From positions 1 to 10,535 of the forward strand of contig CAMDLJ010000060.1 in NCBI GenBank assembly GCA_945901665.1: a stretch of 10,535 bases of DNA, given 5' to 3'. Numbering within the stretch: position 1 is the stretch's first letter; every line of letters starts with the position of its first letter. The notes under the pieces are model-generated. The model worked only from the letters and a program-made list of their open reading frames with translations. It searched no databases and was not told the DNA's origin. Shown in pieces: positions 7,667 to 10,535 of this stretch. The stretch is from Bordetella parapertussis. GTDB lineage: Bacteria > Pseudomonadota > Gammaproteobacteria > Burkholderiales > Burkholderiaceae. A program made the translations under genes and the position numbers.

Positions 7667-8648
7667 GTTCTTTCGCGCAGGGCCACCATTCACCACCGGC
7701 CAGGCGCAAACTTTCAGCATGGGCCACAGCGCTGAGTACCGCCAACGCGGTCACTTCAGTGGCCAAGGTTGACAGCAGCATCATGTCAGCCGGCAAGCCA
7801 CTTTTGCCGGTACCCAAGGCAAACAAGGTGTCCCCATCCCATGGGGTGTGAACGGGCCTTATGGTTTGGGCCAAACCGTTGTGACCCATTTGGGCCAGTC
7901 GGTGGGCTTGGCTTTTGGTCAGCACGGCATCGGTGGCAATCACGCCTATCGTGGTGTTCTCCCCGGCGGAAAGTGCTCCCGTGGAGACGCCTTGGAGCAG
8001 GCTGCTGACGGTGTCTTGAAGTGCCAGCCCAGACGAAGTGGTCCTGGCGCCGGCCAGGATGCGGCCATTTTTTGGGTCCACCACATCGCCCAGGGCATTG
8101 ACCACCACCAAGGCGGCGACGGTCACGCCAGCCACTGTCAAAGCAGCACTGCCAACGCCACCTTTCATGGCCAGGTGGGGGCCAAAAACTTTGCCCACTG
8201 TGGCCCCTGAACCTGCGCCCACATTGCCCAGGCGCACCGGTGCCGAGCTCGCTTCTGAGCAGGCCGTCCAGCCGCTCAGAAGGTCGGGGCGAATGCGCGG
8301 GTCTCCCACACCCAGGTCAAAGATCACGGCGGCCGGCACGATGGGAACGCGGACCGGCCCTACCGGGAATCCGTGACCATGTTCCTCTAGCCATTTCATG
8401 ACCCCAGATGCCGCATCCAAGCCAAAGGCGCTGCCCCCTGCAAGCAGTACCGCGTGCACATGGGGCACGGTGTTGTCGGGGGCCAGCAGGTCGGTTTCTC
8501 GGGTGCCAGGTGCCGCGCCTCGGACGTCAACCCCAGCCACCGTGCCATTGGGACAAATCACGACGGTGCAACCTGTGGGCCGGTCACTCAAACTGTGGTG
8601 CCCCACCAACACGCCTTGAAGTCGGGTCAGCGATGAATTGTGTGGCAT
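7659..8648 (-). CDS. P1 family peptidase/amidohydrolase (DmpA/NylC-like, self-processing N-terminal nucleophile enzyme)
   Basis: This 329-residue protein belongs to the P1/S58 family, whose members cleave themselves into two chains and use the freed Ser or Thr as nucleophile to hydrolyse N-terminal amino acids, beta-amino acids or amide oligomers. Family landmarks are 'GVLVGHH' near the start, 'GVDVRGAAPGTRETDLL' (39-55), 'GGSAFGLDAA' (71-80) and 'GNVGAGSGATVGK' (141-153). The likely cleavage site is N231/T232, giving chains of 231 and 98 residues. K162, N184, T232, D271 and D273 fit the catalytic set known for the nylon-oligomer hydrolase NylC. The frame extends upstream to an ATG at 8771, but those 41 residues are not family-like, so the ATG at 8648 is chosen. 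No Shine-Dalgarno is clear for it. Substrate unknown. It is divergent from the response regulator. Confidence 0.88.
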   Translation of the reverse strand: MPHNSSLTRLQGVLVGHHSLSDRPTGCTVVICPNGTVAGVDVRGAAPGTRETDLLAPDNTVPHVHAVLLAGGSAFGLDAASGVMKWLEEHGHGFPVGPVRVPIVPAAVIFDLGVGDPRIRPDLLSGWTACSEASSAPVRLGNVGAGSGATVGKVFGPHLAMKGGVGSAALTVAGVTVAALVVVNALGDVVDPKNGRILAGARTTSSGLALQDTVSSLLQGVSTGALSAGENTTIGVIATDAVLTKSQAHRLAQMGHNGLAQTIRPVHTPWDGDTLFALGTGKSGLPADMMLLSTLATEVTALAVLSAVAHAESLRLAGGEWWPCAKELK

Positions 8649-8790
8649 GGTGGGGTTTGGGGCAGGTGGCGAATCGGAGGATTCAAGTGCACAGATTTCA
8701 ACACAAGGTGCAAGCCTCCCGCGCGAACCATCAGCAAAGATACGGGCTGACCCAGTTTGAGTGGGGTGCATCTCCCGTCATCCGAAAAAT

Positions 8791-8807
8791 GTTACATTAA
8801 GTTACAT
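8791..8807. repeat. Direct repeat GTTACAT-TAA-GTTACAT
   Basis: Two identical 7-mers, at 8791-8797 and 8801-8807, have a 10-base period, about one helical turn, so both face the same side of the DNA. This geometry is common in operators bound by head-to-tail regulator dimers. They overlap the weak minus-strand -10 candidate for the peptidase. The repeat is seen directly; operator function is inferred. Confidence 0.5.
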
Positions 8808-8816
8808 ATAAATTGT

Positions 8817-8828
8817 TTCATCAATGAA
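8817..8828. repeat. Inverted repeat TTCAT-CA-ATGAA
   Basis: A short dyad with 5-bp arms and a 2-base centre. The same arms (TTCAT/ATGAA) recur at 8899-8914 inside the regulator promoter, which is why it is listed. In AT-rich DNA such short dyads can occur by chance. Confidence 0.35.
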
Positions 8829-8848
8829 TCGCTTGAGCTGGCCATGGG

Positions 8849-8861
8849 CATCAAGTTGATG
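8849..8861. repeat. 13-base palindrome CATCAA-G-TTGATG
   Basis: Perfect 6-bp arms around a single central base. It lies about 36 bases upstream of the proposed -35 element of the regulator gene, in non-AT-rich flanking sequence, which makes it somewhat less likely to be chance. It is a possible binding site for a dimeric regulator; no family can be named. Confidence 0.4.
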
Positions 8862-8896
8862 TGTGGGGAATTCATAAATAAAGAGTTTGTTGATAA

Positions 8897-8925
8897 TTTT
8901 CATTATTAAATGAATACTTTATAAT
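8897..8925 (+). promoter_or_regulatory. Sigma70-type promoter for the response-regulator gene
   Basis: A perfect TATAAT lies at 8920-8925, with TTTTCA at 8897-8902 (4 of 6 to the -35 consensus) and an ideal 17-base spacer. A better -35 by sequence, TTGATA at 8890-8895, is too far (24 bases) for this -10. AT-rich DNA upstream could serve as an UP element. Transcription would begin near 8932, giving a leader of about 32 bases. Confidence 0.6.
8899..8914. repeat. Inverted repeat TTCATT-ATTA-AATGAA overlapping the promoter
   Basis: Perfect 6-bp arms with a 4-base centre start within the -35 element and lie in the spacer before TATAAT. A protein bound here would block RNA polymerase, so it is a candidate repressor or autoregulatory operator. 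The dyad is seen directly; its use is inferred. Confidence 0.4.
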
Positions 8926-8951
8926 AAATTCTAAATTTCAAATTAACCTTT

Positions 8952-8957
8952 AAGAGG
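8952..8957 (+). promoter_or_regulatory. Ribosome-binding site of the response-regulator gene
   Basis: AAGAGG sits 6 bases before the ATG at 8964. It is one of the clearest Shine-Dalgarno sequences in the window and fixes the start of the regulator reading frame. Confidence 0.75.
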
Positions 8958-8963
8958 CTACTC

Positions 8964-9608
8964 ATGAACAGCAAGATCACTTTTGATGCAGGCAGTGAAT
9001 ATTGTGGAACCAGTTACGCCGCCAAGATGTTGGACCTGTCCGTGGGAACGGTTCAATCGCTGGTCGAAAAAGGGGAGTTGGTGGCCTGGAAAACCCAAGG
9101 CGGGCACCGACGCATCTCCATCCAATCGGTCCGAGATTTCCAGCGTCGTAACAATTACATCACCAAATCCCATTTGGTTTCAGGACAACGATTGAAGGTC
9201 ATGGTGGTCGAAGACGAAGACCTCACGCGTCAGATGCTGAGTGATCACTTTCAACAATGGGACTTGCCCCTGGACCCGAGCTTTTTCAGTTCAGCCATGA
9301 CTGCACTGCTAGATTGGCCGCAATTGCAGCCCCAAGTGTTGATCACCGATTTGCGCATGCCGGGATTGGATGGGTTTGAACTGATCCGGACGTTGCACGA
9401 TCACCCCCGCTATACCCAAATGGTGGTGGTGGTGGTCACGGCCTTGACGCCGCAAGAAATCGCAGCAGAGGGCGGTTTGCCTGAAGGCGTTCAATTGATG
9501 CACAAGCCCATTGACATGGGTTGGCTCAAGGGTTATTTGAATGCCTTGGTCAGCATGGGGCAAATGGCCAAGCGGCAGGACGAATTGGTGCGCATGCGCG
9601 ACATGTGA
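8964..9608 (+). CDS. Orphan response regulator with N-terminal MerR/excisionase-like HTH and C-terminal receiver domain
   Basis: This 214-residue protein combines a DNA-binding domain with a phosphorylation-controlled receiver domain in the reverse of the usual order. Residues 15-52 form a MerR/excisionase-type helix-turn-helix ('GTSYAAKMLDLSVGTVQSL' then the wing 'GGHRRIS'). After a linker, the receiver spans about 77-198: acidic pair E83/D84, phospho-acceptor D129 in 'ITDLRMPGLDG', T159 after a run of valines, and K181 in 'HKPID'. The D129-T159 and D129-K181 distances (30 and 52) equal those of CheY, so it should be phosphorylatable. The tail (about 199-214) is charged and helical. No histidine kinase lies nearby, so the partner is unknown. 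The promoter and ribosome-binding site are good. Target genes are unknown; autoregulation and control of the divergent peptidase are possibilities only. Confidence 0.9.
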   Translation: MNSKITFDAGSEYCGTSYAAKMLDLSVGTVQSLVEKGELVAWKTQGGHRRISIQSVRDFQRRNNYITKSHLVSGQRLKVMVVEDEDLTRQMLSDHFQQWDLPLDPSFFSSAMTALLDWPQLQPQVLITDLRMPGLDGFELIRTLHDHPRYTQMVVVVVTALTPQEIAAEGGLPEGVQLMHKPIDMGWLKGYLNALVSMGQMAKRQDELVRMRDM

Positions 9609-9702
9609 GTTCAACGCTGCCCATCAGCTGGACACGGGGTTTCACCCATGCCCCAGACAACAAAGCCTTTTATGCTCGGGGCCTGTTCACCCAGAGTTTG
9701 TC

Positions 9703-10535
9703 ATGCCACTGAAGTTGCCCCCTTCGGGCCCCATACCCCTCAAGCGACCGCACCACCCCTATTGGCCACAGCGTTTGCCGCTCGACATGGGCTTGCCTTC
9801 CACCACGCTGTGGGACAACTTGGCGGTCAATGCCATTCGCTATCCCGACAAGAGCGCCGTCTATTTCATGGGCACAGCCTGGACTTACCTGAAAGTGATG
9901 CGCCAAGCTGAGCGCTTGGCAGCCTGGCTCGTTGTGAATGGGGTGGTGGCTGGCGACCGGGTGCTGCTGAACATGCAAAACTGCCCCCAATGGTTGATCG
10001 CCCACTTTGCCATTTTGCGCGCCAATGCGGTGGTGGTGCCGGTCAACCCCATGAACCGCAGCTTGGAGTTGCAGCACTACATCGTGGACGCCGATGCCCG
10101 TGTGGCCATCACCTGCGCCGACTTGGCCGATGGCTTGGCGCAGGCCAGCGATGCCTTGCCCTGCGATCAGCAATTGCACCACCTGTTGGTCACGCAGCAC
10201 ACCGATGGGTTTGACCCCCAATTCACACCAGAAGGCGACATGCCAGAGGCTTGGCGTGATTGGCTGCTGACCCCGTATCCCTCACCAAAGATGACATCTG
10301 GTCAAACCCACCGCTGGGTGGATGCGATGGCCTGTACAGCGGATGTTCCTGTGCACACCACCCAATCCACTGACATGGCGGTTTTACCCTACACCAGTGG
10401 CACCACCGGCCTGCCAAAGGGGTGCATCCACCTGCACCAAAGTTTGATGCACAACGCCATGGCTTCAGCCTTTTGGAGCCAGGGCACCCCAGACAATGTG
10501 AGTCTGTGCGTGGTGCCCATGTTTCACATCACGGG
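9703..10535 (+). CDS. AMP-forming acyl-CoA ligase (long/medium-chain fatty acid-CoA ligase-like), N-terminal part, 3' end outside window
   Basis: This is the first 277 codons of an adenylate-forming enzyme of the ANL superfamily, which activates a carboxylic acid with ATP and transfers it to CoA. The frame opens at ATG 9703 and runs without stop to the right edge. The phosphate-binding motif YTSGTTGLPKG is at residues 230-240, and 'VPMFHIT' at 271-277 matches the conserved region that follows it. The upstream part fits the family N-domain ('LWDNLAVNAIRYPDKSAVYF', 'ANAVVVPVNPMN'). The acid specificity is not visible, since the acyl pocket and C-terminal lid lie beyond the window. The 94-base gap after the regulator gene has no terminator and only a weak AGAG (9693-9696) before the start. 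No ATG, GTG or TTG lies in frame just upstream of 9703. Confidence 0.9.
   Translation, partial: MPLKLPPSGPIPLKRPHHPYWPQRLPLDMGLPSTTLWDNLAVNAIRYPDKSAVYFMGTAWTYLKVMRQAERLAAWLVVNGVVAGDRVLLNMQNCPQWLIAHFAILRANAVVVPVNPMNRSLELQHYIVDADARVAITCADLADGLAQASDALPCDQQLHHLLVTQHTDGFDPQFTPEGDMPEAWRDWLLTPYPSPKMTSGQTHRWVDAMACTADVPVHTTQSTDMAVLPYTSGTTGLPKGCIHLHQSLMHNAMASAFWSQGTPDNVSLCVVPMFHIT

Larger units (their letters stand above)
8649..8963. other. Intergenic region between the divergent peptidase and response-regulator genes
   Basis: This 315-base stretch has no supported gene. The left part (to about 8780) has the same base composition as the genes and may be untranslated leader of the peptidase, or code for a longer N-terminus if the ATG at 8771 were used. 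From about 8781 to 8963 it is strikingly AT-rich and holds a direct repeat, three inverted repeats and a good promoter for the regulator gene, each listed separately. On the minus strand TTGATG (8824-8819), 17 bases, CTTAAT (8801-8796) is a weak promoter candidate for the peptidase. Confidence 0.7.

Noticed and set aside
8649..8771. 41-residue N-terminal extension of the P1 peptidase
   Set aside because: The extension has no family similarity that I recognise and no signal-peptide character; the family start pattern fits the ATG at 8648. Not fully excluded because neither start has a good Shine-Dalgarno.
9420..9440. GTG triplet runs in the regulator (and at 3420-3433 in gluconokinase) as possible slippage repeats
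   Set aside because: Both encode the hydrophobic valine beta-strand expected at that place in each fold, are only 4-5 units long, and leave intact reading frames.
9609..9702. Possible terminator or promoter in the gap before the ligase gene
   Set aside because: Only 3-4 bp hairpins without a T-run and a poor -10 (TATGCT at 9671-9676) with no matching -35 were found.
9670..10221. 183-residue minus-strand open frame opposite the ligase gene
   Set aside because: The plus-strand frame from 9703 encodes a clear adenylate-forming enzyme, with family-like N-domain sequence across this stretch; the antisense product is a His/Gln/Gly-rich shadow.

Overview
The window reads as ordinary chromosomal DNA of a beta-proteobacterium. 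The protein styles (MalK-type ATPase, RhlE-type helicase, EttA, P1 peptidase, acyl-CoA ligase) and the medium-GC, TTG-rich codon use suggest Burkholderiales, probably Comamonadaceae. This placement comes from recognising protein families and is not a phylogenetic test. Gene density is high. Most genes are intact; one is cut at each edge of the window.

Layout. (1) 1-3932, plus strand: the end of a CUT1-type carbohydrate ABC importer operon. It holds the C-terminal part of the substrate-binding protein, a strong intrinsic terminator, two permeases, a MalK/UgpC-type ATPase and a short gluconokinase. The permease, ATPase and kinase genes are separated by only 7-10 bases and look like one transcript. 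(2) 3982-5745, minus strand: a DEAD-box RNA helicase of the RhlE type with a long Gly/Arg-rich tail. (3) 5746-6004: a divergent promoter region. (4) 6005-7666, plus: the ribosome-binding ABC-F protein EttA. (5) 7659-8648, minus: a P1/DmpA-NylC family self-processing N-terminal-nucleophile hydrolase whose 3' end overlaps that of ettA by 8 bases. (6) 8649-8963: a 315-base intergenic region, strongly AT-rich near its right end, with a good sigma70-type promoter and several small direct and inverted repeats. (7) 8964-9608, plus: an orphan response regulator with its DNA-binding domain in front of the receiver domain. (8) 9703 to the right edge, plus: the N-terminal half of an AMP-forming acyl-CoA ligase.

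How the genes work together. Region 1 is a functional unit for uptake and phosphorylation of a carbohydrate or sugar acid. The hairpin after the binding-protein gene would let that protein be made in excess over the membrane complex. The helicase and EttA share a divergent control region and both act on RNA or ribosomes. The hydrolase, the regulator and the ligase have no evident common pathway.

I found no RNA gene, CRISPR array, insertion sequence, prophage or defence system. The parts most worth a second look are the HTH-REC regulator with its repeat-studded promoter, the importer-gluconokinase pairing of unknown substrate, and the hydrolase with visible NylC-like catalytic spacing.
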